A stretch of DNA of 64,000 nt. It comes from a virus. This document shows, in pieces, positions 33,118 to 42,582 of this stretch; position 1 is the first letter of the stretch; every line of letters begins with the position of its first letter. The DNA lies in the IMG/VR virus record IMGVR_UViG_3300009183_005911, positions 1 to 64,000 of that record; one strand, given 5' to 3'. The notes beneath the pieces are model-generated. The model was not told the DNA's origin. It saw only the letters and a list, made by a program, of their open reading frames with translations, and did no database searches. Made by a program: the position numbers and the translations under genes.

Positions 33118-34551
33118 ATGCTAAAAGAAGGTTATATTCTACAAGCAGATAGAAAGAAAATTCTACTACTCTGCGACGATATCAGATTTACATCTGGTAT
33201 TTCAACAATGGCTAAAGAGATTGTCATTGGAACAGCACATCGTTTTAACTGGGTAAACTTAGGAGCTGCAATCAATCACCCTGATCAAGGTAAGAGATTT
33301 GATATTTGTCAAGACACAGGCACTTTAGCAAATATTCCAGATGCCTCGGTGTTCATTATTCCATCTTCAGGTTATGGATCCCCTGAATTATTACGTCAAG
33401 TAATCGATCTAGAGAAACCAGATGCAATTATGTTTTTCACTGATCCACGTTATTGGATATGGTTGTTTCAAATGGAGAGTGAGATTAGAAAAAAGATGCC
33501 AATGATCTATTTGAATATTTGGGACGACTTACCTGCACCAATTTATAATAAACCTTACTATGAATCTTGTGATACATTATTAGCTATTTCAAAACAAACT
33601 GCTAATATTAATAGACTGGTGTTAGGCAGTAAAATGAAAGATAGAATAGTAAAGTATGTACCTCATGGAATTAATGAAAATGTATTCTTTCCTCAAACTA
33701 AAGATGCTCCTGAAGTAGTAGAAATGAGAAAGCAGTATTTTGGAGATAATCAACCAGAGTTTGTAATATTATATAACGCTAGAAATATTAGACGTAAATG
33801 TACTTCTGATTTAATCCTAGCTTGGGCTCAATTCTGTGATAAGATTGGAAAAGAGAAAGCTAAAAAATGTACTTTGTTATTACATACACAACCAGTAGAT
33901 GAAAACGGTACAGATTTAATTGCTATAACAGATCTATTCTGTGATTCAGAATACCAACGAGTAGTATTTTGTAACAATAGATACTCTCCCTATCAAATGA
34001 ATACCATGTATAATTGTGCAGATGCTGTAGCCTTAGTTTCTTCTAATGAAGGCTGGGGCTTATCTCTAACAGAGGGTATGATGTGCGGTAAGATGATTAT
34101 AGGAACTGTTACAGGCGGTATGCAAGATCAAATGAGATTTGAAAATGAAAAAGGAGACTGGATAGACTTTGATGAAACCTTCTGTAGTAATCACTTTGGT
34201 ACTTATAAGAAACACGGAGAGTGGGTAGTACCTGTATTTCCTTCTAATATGTCAATTGTAGGTTCTATTCCAACCCCGTACATATTTGACGATAGAGCTG
34301 ACTTTAGAGAAATTGCAACAGCTATAGAAAAAATATACAATCTAACTCCAGAAGAAAGAACTGAGAAAGGTTTAAAAGCTCGTGAATGGGTTACTTCAGA
34401 CGAATCAATGCAATCGGCTAGAATGATGGCTAAGAATGTAATTGATGGTGTTGAGGAAACGTTTACTAAGTGGAAGCCAAGAAAGAAATACGAGTTAATT
34501 AAAGTTGAAAAATTAGAAAAGAAAAAAGCATTACATCCTATTGTATATTAA
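33118..34551 (+). CDS. Glycosyltransferase, GT-B fold (GT4-like)
   Basis: The 477-residue protein has an N-terminal Rossmann-like half beginning KKILLLCDDIRFTSGIS and a C-terminal half with VPHGINENVFFP, ILYNARNIRRKC and SSNEGWGLSLTEGMMCGK, the sugar-nucleotide-binding E-x7-E type motif of GT4 enzymes. It should transfer a sugar from a nucleotide donor. The acceptor is unknown. It starts the 17-kb glycan locus. Confidence 0.8.
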   Translation: MLKEGYILQADRKKILLLCDDIRFTSGISTMAKEIVIGTAHRFNWVNLGAAINHPDQGKRFDICQDTGTLANIPDASVFIIPSSGYGSPELLRQVIDLEKPDAIMFFTDPRYWIWLFQMESEIRKKMPMIYLNIWDDLPAPIYNKPYYESCDTLLAISKQTANINRLVLGSKMKDRIVKYVPHGINENVFFPQTKDAPEVVEMRKQYFGDNQPEFVILYNARNIRRKCTSDLILAWAQFCDKIGKEKAKKCTLLLHTQPVDENGTDLIAITDLFCDSEYQRVVFCNNRYSPYQMNTMYNCADAVALVSSNEGWGLSLTEGMMCGKMIIGTVTGGMQDQMRFENEKGDWIDFDETFCSNHFGTYKKHGEWVVPVFPSNMSIVGSIPTPYIFDDRADFREIATAIEKIYNLTPEERTEKGLKAREWVTSDESMQSARMMAKNVIDGVEETFTKWKPRKKYELIKVEKLEKKKALHPIVY

Positions 34552-34570
34552 AAAATAAAGTTTATATTTA
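34541..34570 (+). promoter_or_regulatory. Bacteroidota-type promoter before 34575
   Basis: TTG at 34541-34543 and TATATTTA at 34563-34570, spacing 19 nt; the start codon follows four bases later. Confidence 0.5.
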
Positions 34571-34574
34571 AAGC

Positions 34575-35858
34575 ATGAAACAATACTGCGTTATATCAGC
34601 ACCTCCAGATACCTATTCAGGGTACGGTGCAAGATCAAGAGATTTTATCAAAGCTATCTACGAGTTAAAAAAAGACGAGTGGGATATTAAAATAATGCCT
34701 CAGAGATGGGGAAATACTTCTTGGGGTTTTTTAGAAGACTTTAAAGAAGAGTGGGGATGGATGATACCTTTACTAGTAAAAGGCCCTCTAACTAAACAAC
34801 CAGATATTTGGTTTCAAGTAACAATTCCTAATGAATTTCAACATGTAGGTAAAGTTAGTATAGGCGTTACAGCTGGTATTGAAACAACTGTATGTGATTA
34901 CGGTTGGATTGAAGGTTGTAATAGAATGGACTTAACTTTAGTTTCTTCTGTTCATGCTAAGACAGTCTTACAATCTACCTCGTATGCTAAGAATGATGCT
35001 CCATCAGTACAACTTAAAATTGAAAAACCAATAGAGGTTTTATTTGAAGGAGTAGATCTTAACAAATACTTCTACATGCCTGATGAAAAGATACCAGAAA
35101 CAGACTTAGTATTAGAATTAGATGAAATCAAAGAAGAATTTTGCTTCTTATACGTAGGTCACTGGTTACAGGGTGATCATGGAGAGGATAGAAAGAATAC
35201 AGGTAAGATGATTGAAACGTTTTTACAGACATTTAAAGGAAAGAAAAAGCAACCTGCTTTAGTGTTAAAGACCTCTCACGCAACGTCTTGTATTATGGAT
35301 AGAGAGGATACTTTAAAGAAAATAGATACTGTTAGAAAGATAGTTGGCGAAGAGGGTTTACCGAACATCTACTTACTACATGGTGATTTAGATGATGAAG
35401 ATATTAACTCTCTCTATAACCATCCTAAAATGAAAGCGATGATATCGTTCACAAAAGGAGAAGGTTATGGTAGACCGTTAGCAGAATTTTGTTTATCTAA
35501 AAAACCGGTAATTGCTTCTGCCTGGTCCGGTCAATTGGATTTCTTAGATAAAGAATTTGCTATACTACTTCCAGGTACCCTAACCCCCGTACACCCTTCT
35601 GCTCAATCTGCTAACTTAATTTTACCTAATTCGAATTGGTTTACTCCGGATTATAATGTTGCATCTAAAGTATTAGAGGATGTATATCAGAACTATAAGA
35701 AATATGAAGATAGAGGTAAACGTCAAGGACATAAAGTAAAGACTGAATTTAGCTATGATAGTATGGTATTATTCTTGTCTACCTATTTAAGTAAGTATAT
35801 AAATATACCTAAACAAGTAGAATTAAAATTACCTCAGTTAAAGAAAATATCAATATAA
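34575..35858 (+). CDS. Glycosyltransferase, GT-B fold
   Basis: The 427-residue protein starts CVISAPPDTYSGYGARSRDF and has the donor-site motif FTKGEGYGRPLAEFCLSKKP near residue 300. Middle segments YVGHWLQGDHGEDRKN and YLLHGDLDDED fit a GT4-type C-terminal domain. It carries its own promoter and may be transcribed apart from the first glycosyltransferase. Substrates unknown. Confidence 0.78.
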   Translation: MKQYCVISAPPDTYSGYGARSRDFIKAIYELKKDEWDIKIMPQRWGNTSWGFLEDFKEEWGWMIPLLVKGPLTKQPDIWFQVTIPNEFQHVGKVSIGVTAGIETTVCDYGWIEGCNRMDLTLVSSVHAKTVLQSTSYAKNDAPSVQLKIEKPIEVLFEGVDLNKYFYMPDEKIPETDLVLELDEIKEEFCFLYVGHWLQGDHGEDRKNTGKMIETFLQTFKGKKKQPALVLKTSHATSCIMDREDTLKKIDTVRKIVGEEGLPNIYLLHGDLDDEDINSLYNHPKMKAMISFTKGEGYGRPLAEFCLSKKPVIASAWSGQLDFLDKEFAILLPGTLTPVHPSAQSANLILPNSNWFTPDYNVASKVLEDVYQNYKKYEDRGKRQGHKVKTEFSYDSMVLFLSTYLSKYINIPKQVELKLPQLKKISI

Positions 35859-36163
35859 TGACTAGCAAAGAATATGTAATCTGGTTAAAAGGATTCACAA
35901 AAGGAGTTCACGAATTTAACATCACTCCTAAGCAATGGAGTAATCTAAAGGATACATTAAATGAAGTAAGTGATGAACCTGCTAGGACATCAAGTTACGG
36001 TTCAATAACTCTTACTTCAGGATCTAACGGAACAGCAACAAGTACTAATTCCTTCCCTTCCTTTACAATTACAAGTACTAATCAAGAATTACTATTAGAT
36101 AGTAAAGTAATTAAAGAAAAAAGAAGCGTTGAAGAAGATTACGACCTAGGAGGTTCAGAATAA
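35858..36163 (+). CDS. Hypothetical 101-aa protein
   Basis: The N-terminal half (SKEYVIWLKGFTKGVHEFNITPKQWSNL as two helices) is followed by a Ser/Thr-rich linker and a charged tail. This N-terminal pattern is seen in small phage proteins of unknown role. It shares one base with the glycosyltransferase stop. Confidence 0.55.
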   Translation: MTSKEYVIWLKGFTKGVHEFNITPKQWSNLKDTLNEVSDEPARTSSYGSITLTSGSNGTATSTNSFPSFTITSTNQELLLDSKVIKEKRSVEEDYDLGGSE

Positions 36164-36174
36164 AATAAAATTAT

Positions 36175-36615
36175 ATGAAAGACGAATTAGTAATATGCCC
36201 TTTATGCGAATGTGATGGATGTTATAAAACTCCAATCAATGAAACTAAGTTTAACTACTTCTGTTGGGGATGTGGATTTCAGACAAACGACCTAATGAAA
36301 GAAGGTGAGTTTGATTTTGAAGCTTACGAAGAAACTCTACCTGAACTTTATAAAGATATTAAAGGTAAAGATGATGAAGGTAAAGTATGGTATCCTATTA
36401 GTATTAATATACCTGATAAAGGAACTGTATTTTTAAATGGAACAGATGTAAAAGATGTACGCTGGTCTGCAATAAAAGTCGTATCTTTAACAGAAGAAGA
36501 AAAACAAGAACCTAAGTATAAGAATTTAACTTATAAGTCAGATGCTAAATCTCTAAAAAATTTCGGCGAAGACTTTATAGAAGCTTGTGATTATATTGGA
36601 TTATTTGAAAATTAA
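36175..36615 (+). CDS. Zinc-ribbon-containing protein (146 aa)
   Basis: The N-terminus has CPLCECDGC and then CWGCG, enough cysteines for one zinc ribbon. The rest is soluble and acidic with no recognised domain. It lies among glycosyltransferases but shows no sugar-enzyme motifs. Confidence 0.55.
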   Translation: MKDELVICPLCECDGCYKTPINETKFNYFCWGCGFQTNDLMKEGEFDFEAYEETLPELYKDIKGKDDEGKVWYPISINIPDKGTVFLNGTDVKDVRWSAIKVVSLTEEEKQEPKYKNLTYKSDAKSLKNFGEDFIEACDYIGLFEN

Positions 36616-36618
36616 GTT

Positions 36619-37245
36619 ATGGTATCAATTAGTTATGCAATTACTGCCTGCAATGAGCATGTTGAATTAGAGAAGTTATTAGATATTTTAAATGAGCATA
36701 TTAATCCTAGAGATGAAATAGTAGTTCAAATGGATAATAATGTTACTAAGGAAGTAAAAGAAGTAGCTCTAAAGTATAATGTAGGTACAGAATACGATTA
36801 CCATAGAATATGGTATCCTTTAAACAACGATTTTGCAGCTTTTAAAAATCACTTATCAAGCATCTGTAGCCGTGATGCTATCTTTCAAATAGATGCAGAC
36901 GAATATCCTCATCCAGAGTTATTAGCAAACCTGCCCTCTATCTTAGAAGCTAACCAAGAGGTAGATGTATTTTTAGTTCCTAGAATTAATACAGTAGAAG
37001 GCTTAACTGAAGATCATATTAAAAAATGGGGCTGGAAAGTAGAGCAGGGTAGAGTTAATTTCCCTGACTATCAATGGCGTATTTGGCGAAATCATAGAGG
37101 GGTAAAGTGGGTGAATAAAGTACACGAACGTTTAGATGGATTTAAAATGTATACTAATCTACCTCCTATAGAGGAATGTTGTCTTTATCATCCTAAAGAC
37201 ATTGTTAGACAAGAAAAACAGAACGCCTACTATGACACAATCTAA
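36619..37245 (+). CDS. Glycosyltransferase family 2-like protein
   Basis: The 208-residue protein opens ISYAITACNEHVELEKLLDI, a GT-A start, and has the metal-binding DADEY at about residue 92. GWKVEQGRVNFPDYQWRIWRN follows, as in GT2 enzymes of the TPR/glycan type. It should add a sugar from an NDP donor. Its end overlaps the next gene by 14 nt. Confidence 0.78.
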   Translation: MVSISYAITACNEHVELEKLLDILNEHINPRDEIVVQMDNNVTKEVKEVALKYNVGTEYDYHRIWYPLNNDFAAFKNHLSSICSRDAIFQIDADEYPHPELLANLPSILEANQEVDVFLVPRINTVEGLTEDHIKKWGWKVEQGRVNFPDYQWRIWRNHRGVKWVNKVHERLDGFKMYTNLPPIEECCLYHPKDIVRQEKQNAYYDTI

Positions 37246-38239
37246 GATAGCTTTTTTAACTGAGATGGGTTTTAAAGGTAAGATTACTGCTAATTATGAA
37301 AATATGCGGACAGAGTTTGCGTGGATGCATGCTTTAGACGCAGATCATTATAATCTTTACTTTGATATTACCGACGGACGTATAACTGATTACGACCACG
37401 TATTTATAGTTTTTCCAAAAGGTAAAACTTTTTTAAGTGCTGAAGGAAGTAGGTTAGTAGAAGAAGAAAATCCTAATAGCGAGTTACTACGTTTAGATGT
37501 AGTAAAGATGTTAAAAGATAGAGGTAATAAAAAAGTATATTACGTACAGGAAGGACCTCATTGGTGGTGGAATGATTACGAAGTAGTAGATCAAGTTAAC
37601 TTTTATAATTTCCTATTATCGGTAGATGCTATTTTTGCACATAATACTGAAGATCAAAAATACTATCTAGGTTTAATACCAGGTAAAGTAGTAACAACCA
37701 TACCCACACTAATGATTGAAAACTCAGTCAAAAATGTAAAATGGCAACCGGAAGATAAGGCTATTATAGGAGGTAACTTTGCTAGATGGTACGGAGGGTT
37801 TGAAAGCTTTATAGTAGCACAAGAGTTTCAAGTTCCTATTTGGGGACAGACCTCTCATGCTTTGAGAGAGAATGAAAATCAATTAATAAAACATTTACCT
37901 AGAGTGAGTTGGGTTAATTGGATTAAACAATTGAGTACGTTTAAATACGCTATTCATTTAATGCCTACAGTAGCTGCAGGTACATTTGCTTTAAATTGTG
38001 CTTACTTAGGAATACCTTGCATAGGGAATAATAAAGTCGATACACAGAAGATATGTCATCCAATGCTATCGGTAGATGTAGAAGACGTTAACACTGCTAG
38101 ACAATTAGCTAGTCAGCTAAGAAAAGATAAAAGCTTTTATGAAGAGTGTAGTAGAGTGGCAAGAGCAGGATATGAAGTAGCTTACTCTTTAGACGGATGG
38201 AAAGATAATATGAAGAGAAAATTAGATACATTAATATGA
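37232..38239 (+). CDS. Putative GT-B glycosyltransferase (335 aa)
   Basis: The start at 37232 (MTQSKIAFLTEMGF) overlaps the previous stop and is preferred to an in-frame ATG 30 nt upstream. The sequence has YDHVFIVFPKG, a central AIIGGNFARWYGG and a C-terminal ALNCAYLGIPCIG segment resembling the donor-binding region of GT-B enzymes. A DxD motif is absent. Its family is uncertain. Confidence 0.6.
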   Translation: MTQSKIAFLTEMGFKGKITANYENMRTEFAWMHALDADHYNLYFDITDGRITDYDHVFIVFPKGKTFLSAEGSRLVEEENPNSELLRLDVVKMLKDRGNKKVYYVQEGPHWWWNDYEVVDQVNFYNFLLSVDAIFAHNTEDQKYYLGLIPGKVVTTIPTLMIENSVKNVKWQPEDKAIIGGNFARWYGGFESFIVAQEFQVPIWGQTSHALRENENQLIKHLPRVSWVNWIKQLSTFKYAIHLMPTVAAGTFALNCAYLGIPCIGNNKVDTQKICHPMLSVDVEDVNTARQLASQLRKDKSFYEECSRVARAGYEVAYSLDGWKDNMKRKLDTLI

Positions 38240-38652
38240 AATTAGAAAAGAATTGTAATATAGATCCGACAGCTAGGATTAGTGAATTTACTAATCTATA
38301 CGGTTGTGAAATTAAAGAAAATGTTTTTGTAGGTCCGTTTGTTGAAATACAAAGCAATGTAACTATAGGAGCTCGTTCTAGAGTATCCTCACATTCCTTT
38401 ATATGCTCAGGAGTAAGTATAGGCGAGGATTGCTTTATTGCACATGGTGTAATGTTTACAAACGATAAATTTACAGAAGGAAGAGAGAAGTGGTTAGAAA
38501 GAGGTACTCAAATAGGAAATAGAGTAAGAATAGGCTCTAATGCAACTATACTACCCGTTATAATTGGAGATGATGTAATAATAGGAGCAGGAGCAGTAGT
38601 AACTAAAAATATACCGTCAGGTACAACAGTAAAAGGAAATCCGGCAAAATAA
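38236..38652 (+). CDS. Hexapeptide-repeat acyltransferase (WbbJ/WlbB-like)
   Basis: The 138-residue protein consists of left-handed beta-helix hexapeptides (for example VFVGPFVEIQSNVTIGARSR and IGEDCFIAHGVMFTND) and ends with the GAGAVVTKNIPSGTTVKGNPAK cap seen in sugar N-acetyltransferases. It probably acetylates an amino-sugar nucleotide, working with the PLP aminotransferase at 43500 and the oxidoreductase at 42575. Confidence 0.85.
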   Translation: MKLEKNCNIDPTARISEFTNLYGCEIKENVFVGPFVEIQSNVTIGARSRVSSHSFICSGVSIGEDCFIAHGVMFTNDKFTEGREKWLERGTQIGNRVRIGSNATILPVIIGDDVIIGAGAVVTKNIPSGTTVKGNPAK

Positions 38653-38657
38653 AATAT

Positions 38658-39317
38658 ATGAATGATAGCATAGTGAGGGGTAATAATACTTCAGACCATT
38701 GGGATAGTAAGCATAGTACGGATTATGGAGATGTTGTAAATCCCTATAAAGAGGTTTACGGTAGACTAGGTTACGGGAACTGGGAGGATCTAACTGAAGC
38801 AGATCAAGGCTGTGCTATTAGAATTATTAAAGAAAATTATGAAGCTATTAGACGTAAGTCTTATTTGAATATAGGATGTGCACACGGAACAATGGACTGG
38901 TACCTTAAAGAAAGAATTATACCGGAATGGGAAGTAACAGCTTTAGACTTTAGTGGATTAGTAATTGAAGCTAATAAAAAGCGTTACGATAAAATAAACT
39001 GGGAAGTTAGGGACGTTCTATTAAATCCAATAGAAAAAGATTACGGGGTTATAACCTGCCTTCAAACGATAGAGCATTTTGCTGAAGGGGATAACTATAA
39101 GTTTTTGGATAATACTCTAGAACATTGCGAGTATCTTATTTTAGCTACAGTAGATACTAAGGACGATTGTTTTGGAGAACATATTTCACACTATACCATA
39201 GATATATTCGAAGAAAAAGGGTATGATGTTAAGTGGAAAGCTAAGTTACAGGAAATACAAATGCCCGATGGAATTTATAATTACATTATCTTCTTAATTA
39301 AAGGAAAGTTAGACTGA
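38658..39317 (+). CDS. SAM-dependent methyltransferase
   Basis: The class I methyltransferase motif I appears as YLNIGCAHGTMDWYL near residue 75, with motif II ALDFSGLVIEANK and a later YGVITCLQTIEHF. The 219-residue enzyme probably methylates a sugar or glycan, as its neighbours are all glycan genes. The substrate cannot be read from the sequence. Confidence 0.78.
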   Translation: MNDSIVRGNNTSDHWDSKHSTDYGDVVNPYKEVYGRLGYGNWEDLTEADQGCAIRIIKENYEAIRRKSYLNIGCAHGTMDWYLKERIIPEWEVTALDFSGLVIEANKKRYDKINWEVRDVLLNPIEKDYGVITCLQTIEHFAEGDNYKFLDNTLEHCEYLILATVDTKDDCFGEHISHYTIDIFEEKGYDVKWKAKLQEIQMPDGIYNYIIFLIKGKLD

Positions 39318-40117
39318 TGATAAACATCATACATAATACATACGAGAAGAATAAATACCTTAGGGAATCTGTAATATCTAATGTTAAGGCAATAAAAGAT
39401 ACTACATTAGATTTTAACTACATTATCTTCAATGATCATGGAGATAAATCGATATACGAAGATGTGAAGGACTTGGTAGGAGGAAGCGTATCTTATGTTT
39501 ATTCCGATATAAATTACGGACTGAAAGTATGTAGCGGAGGTTGGGTAGGAGCTATTCCTTTTACTAAACCTGGTTTAATTCACAATATAGGCCAAGACGA
39601 TGTCTATACTTCTCTATTTTATCTCTCCTTAGTAGAACGACTTCAAGACCCGGAGATAATGCTAGCATATGCTAATGGCTTTAAAGTTAATACCAATCTA
39701 ACCTTACAAGGTCAAACCTTAGGTCCTTTACAAAATTTAGATTATAGTAAGCCTACCGAAATATTTAATAACTGGTTTGGAGTTCAAAACGGTATTATAA
39801 CTAGAGCAAATAATTTCATTCCAGCACCGGGAGTAATTTATAAAAGAGAGCTTCACGATTTAATTGGCCTACCTAATATAGAAGCATTTAAAGGTTCAAT
39901 TGATTTTGAATATTGGGCTAGAGTCTTATTTACTGGGCATAAAGTCTCTTATGAATATAGACCTTTATGGTTATATAGAATGTCAGAATACAGTTTAGGT
40001 TCTAGACCATTAGCAGAAAGAGAAACACCTAATTGGAATAATTTAATAGTAAAACAATATCAAGAATGGCTAACGCAATCATTACAGGGGGTGCAGGATT
40101 TATTGCATCACATTTAG
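39317..40117 (+). CDS. Glycosyltransferase family 2-like protein
   Basis: The 266-residue protein opens INIIHNTYEKNKYLRESVIS and carries a Rossmann-like core with YIIFNDHGD, DINYGLKVCSG and HNIGQDDVYT, consistent with a GT-A glycosyltransferase. It overlaps the next gene by 52 nt, one of the longest overlaps in the window, and both frames carry conserved sequence. Confidence 0.65.
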   Translation: MINIIHNTYEKNKYLRESVISNVKAIKDTTLDFNYIIFNDHGDKSIYEDVKDLVGGSVSYVYSDINYGLKVCSGGWVGAIPFTKPGLIHNIGQDDVYTSLFYLSLVERLQDPEIMLAYANGFKVNTNLTLQGQTLGPLQNLDYSKPTEIFNNWFGVQNGIITRANNFIPAPGVIYKRELHDLIGLPNIEAFKGSIDFEYWARVLFTGHKVSYEYRPLWLYRMSEYSLGSRPLAERETPNWNNLIVKQYQEWLTQSLQGVQDLLHHI

Positions 40118-41028
40118 CTGAAGCAATAGCTAAAGACTACGATAAAATATTTTTAGTAGATAATTTAGTTAGAACAGGCAATACTAGAAACATAGACCAC
40201 TTAATACAACGTTCTAAGTATGAGTTTCTTAATTTAGATATTTCAAATGTAAGAGATATAGCTAAGTTATCTAATATTAATGAAGAAGAGAGTATTGACG
40301 TAGTATACCATTTAGCTGCAACACGTATTAATCGTTGTGCTAAAAACCCTTATGAAGGACATAGATTCTTAGCTGATGGAGGTTATTATATGGTTGAATT
40401 CTGTGCTGCAAATAAAATTAAAATGTTCTTTGCATCTACTGCATCTGTTTATAATAACCCGAAAAGATTTCCAATTGAAGAGACTGATGCATGCGAACCG
40501 CATACAATATATGGTGCTGCGAAATATTACACAGAAGGATTAATGAGATCATTTGCTAAGAGTTATGGATTACAGTATTCTATATGTAGATTTTTTTCCG
40601 TATACGGAGTTAGAATGGACTGCGAAGGTGCTTATACTGAAATTATTTTTAATTGGTTGAATAATATTAACAAAGGAAAAAATAAAGTAACAGTTTTTGG
40701 TAATCCTGATGAAAAAGTATTAGATTTAGTATATGTTAAAGATGTTGTAGGAGCTATTCTTAAAGCAACTGAAGAATGGAAAAACGAAGTTTATAATGTA
40801 TCTACTGAATCAGGAGTTACTATTACTGAATTAATTGAGACTATTTCTAAGACCTTAAATATAGAATTAGAAGTAGAGGTTAGAGCAGAAAATAGAACTG
40901 ATATAGAAAAGAAAAGAGTTGGTTCAGTTGCTAAATTAAAAGCAATAGGATGGGAGCCTAAATACGATTTAGCAAAAGGAGTAAAAGAAACATATGAGTG
41001 GATTAGTAGTTTAAATAGTATAAGATGA
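40066..41028 (+). CDS. NAD-dependent sugar epimerase/dehydratase (SDR)
   Basis: The 320-residue extended SDR has the NAD loop ITGGAGFIAS at residues 6-15, catalytic Ser in FFASTASVY, and the YxxxK pair in YGAAKYY. It most resembles UDP-glucose 4-epimerase-type enzymes acting on nucleotide sugars. The start must be at or before 40066 because the NAD loop follows at once, so the overlap with the upstream glycosyltransferase is real. Confidence 0.87.
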   Translation: MANAIITGGAGFIASHLAEAIAKDYDKIFLVDNLVRTGNTRNIDHLIQRSKYEFLNLDISNVRDIAKLSNINEEESIDVVYHLAATRINRCAKNPYEGHRFLADGGYYMVEFCAANKIKMFFASTASVYNNPKRFPIEETDACEPHTIYGAAKYYTEGLMRSFAKSYGLQYSICRFFSVYGVRMDCEGAYTEIIFNWLNNINKGKNKVTVFGNPDEKVLDLVYVKDVVGAILKATEEWKNEVYNVSTESGVTITELIETISKTLNIELEVEVRAENRTDIEKKRVGSVAKLKAIGWEPKYDLAKGVKETYEWISSLNSIR

Positions 41029-41699
41029 TAATTAAGATAGATAAGGGTATTAAAGAGCTAAAAATAGCTTTATTAGGGTTTAGACATCAGCTCCTTGTCG
41101 ACGTGTTAGAAAGAAACAACCTTACCAACTATAAGATACTAAGTACATATGAAGAGATAGATGAAACGTCTGATATAGTATTCTTATCTGGCGTACATTA
41201 TATAGTACCAGAAGTATACTTAAACAAACCAAAATACGGTGTCTACTGTTTTCACGAATCACCGCTACCAGAAGGTAGAGGTTCAGCACCAATACATTGG
41301 GCAGTATCAAATAATAGACCTAATTTAACAGTATCTTTATTTCAAGCTAATGCTAAAATAGATAAAGGGTTTATAGTAACTCAAGTTAATGTTCCTATAA
41401 CTATAACAGATGTATATGAGGATTTAGAGAAAAAAAGACTAGAAGGAATTAAACTAGCCTTTGAAGTTCTTTTAGAGGAACTCAGTGAAGGGTGCATTGT
41501 CTTAAGAAGACAGACAGGTTCATCGAGCTATAATAAGAAACGTTCAATAACAAATTCAGAATTAGATGTAAATAAGACGTTAGCTGAGCTTTGGAATCAT
41601 ATTAGAGTATGTGATAACGATAAGTTTCCTGCTTATTTTAAAGTAGGAGGTAAAAAGATAACAATTAATTATAAAGTAGAAGATGATTCAAGTAACTAG
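41025..41699 (+). CDS. Sugar N-formyltransferase-like protein
   Basis: The 224-residue protein has the formyltransferase signature FHESPLPEGRGSAPI (H77) and D113 in KIDKGFIV, as in methionyl-tRNA and nucleotide-sugar formyltransferases. The Asn normally two residues before His is C75. Its location between an epimerase and a sugar kinase suggests it formylates an amino sugar. It is the second folate-type formyltransferase in the window. Confidence 0.75.
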   Translation: MIIKIDKGIKELKIALLGFRHQLLVDVLERNNLTNYKILSTYEEIDETSDIVFLSGVHYIVPEVYLNKPKYGVYCFHESPLPEGRGSAPIHWAVSNNRPNLTVSLFQANAKIDKGFIVTQVNVPITITDVYEDLEKKRLEGIKLAFEVLLEELSEGCIVLRRQTGSSSYNKKRSITNSELDVNKTLAELWNHIRVCDNDKFPAYFKVGGKKITINYKVEDDSSN

Positions 41700-42582
41700 A
41701 TGTCCCTTAAGAATATCATTAGCAGGCGGCTCGACTGATTTACAGGAGTATTTAAAGCAGTACAAGGAAGGAGCAGTTATATCCTTTACTCCTAATTTGT
41801 TTACTTATATTATAATGAATAGATCATCTGATGATCATTACAAAGTAATATACTCAAACGTTGAAAGAGTAGTTGATACAAAAGATATAAAGAATGATAT
41901 TGCTAGAGAAGTACTAACCTACTTTAATATGCCTCCTATAGAGGTTATATTTACAGCAGATATTCCATCATCGGGATCAGGCCTAGCTTCTTCGTCTTCC
42001 TATATGGTTAACTTAATTAAAGCCTGCCTTCAATTCCATAAAGAAGAAATGACTGAAGCAGCAATAGGTAAAATAGCTATTATGCTAGAACGTAGATTTA
42101 ATCCTCTAACCGGATATCAGGACATATGGGGATGTCTATTAGACGGACTTAAAGTACTTAAATTCAATGAGAATGGATTATTATCTTATAAGAAATTAAC
42201 AACAGGTATTTTTGATGAATACGATTTTTACTTAGTGTCTACAAATACTACCCGTTCATCGACTAGTATCTTAGAGACTATAGATTATAGTAAGGTACAT
42301 GATATGTCTTTAAATACTATGTTAATGTGGGATGCAATTAACGATAATGACCCTAGTAGGGTGAAGCATTTAATTAATTCCGGATGGGAGCAAAAAAAAT
42401 TAACTTCTCCTTCTATTATTAATGAACAAGTAAGTAGAATTGAAGAAACATTAAGTAAGATTCCTTCTGTAGCTGCTTGGAGATTAATAGGAGCAGGTAA
42501 TGGAGGATATTTTCTTGTTTTAACCGAAAAAAATAGCTATCTTCCTCTTAAGAATATAAAAATAAGTTTATACAATGAATAA
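41683..42582 (+). CDS. hddA: GHMP-family sugar kinase, heptose-7-phosphate kinase-like (HddA-like)
   Basis: The 299-residue protein begins RCPLRISLAGGSTDLQEYL and has the ATP-binding glycine-serine motif IPSSGSGLASSSSYMVNL, typical of D-glycero-D-manno-heptose 7-phosphate kinases and L-fucose kinases. The nearby GmhA-like isomerase (44649) and nucleotidyltransferase (45140) favour a heptose pathway. It overlaps its neighbours on both sides. Confidence 0.82.
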   Translation: MIQVTRCPLRISLAGGSTDLQEYLKQYKEGAVISFTPNLFTYIIMNRSSDDHYKVIYSNVERVVDTKDIKNDIAREVLTYFNMPPIEVIFTADIPSSGSGLASSSSYMVNLIKACLQFHKEEMTEAAIGKIAIMLERRFNPLTGYQDIWGCLLDGLKVLKFNENGLLSYKKLTTGIFDEYDFYLVSTNTTRSSTSILETIDYSKVHDMSLNTMLMWDAINDNDPSRVKHLINSGWEQKKLTSPSIINEQVSRIEETLSKIPSVAAWRLIGAGNGGYFLVLTEKNSYLPLKNIKISLYNE

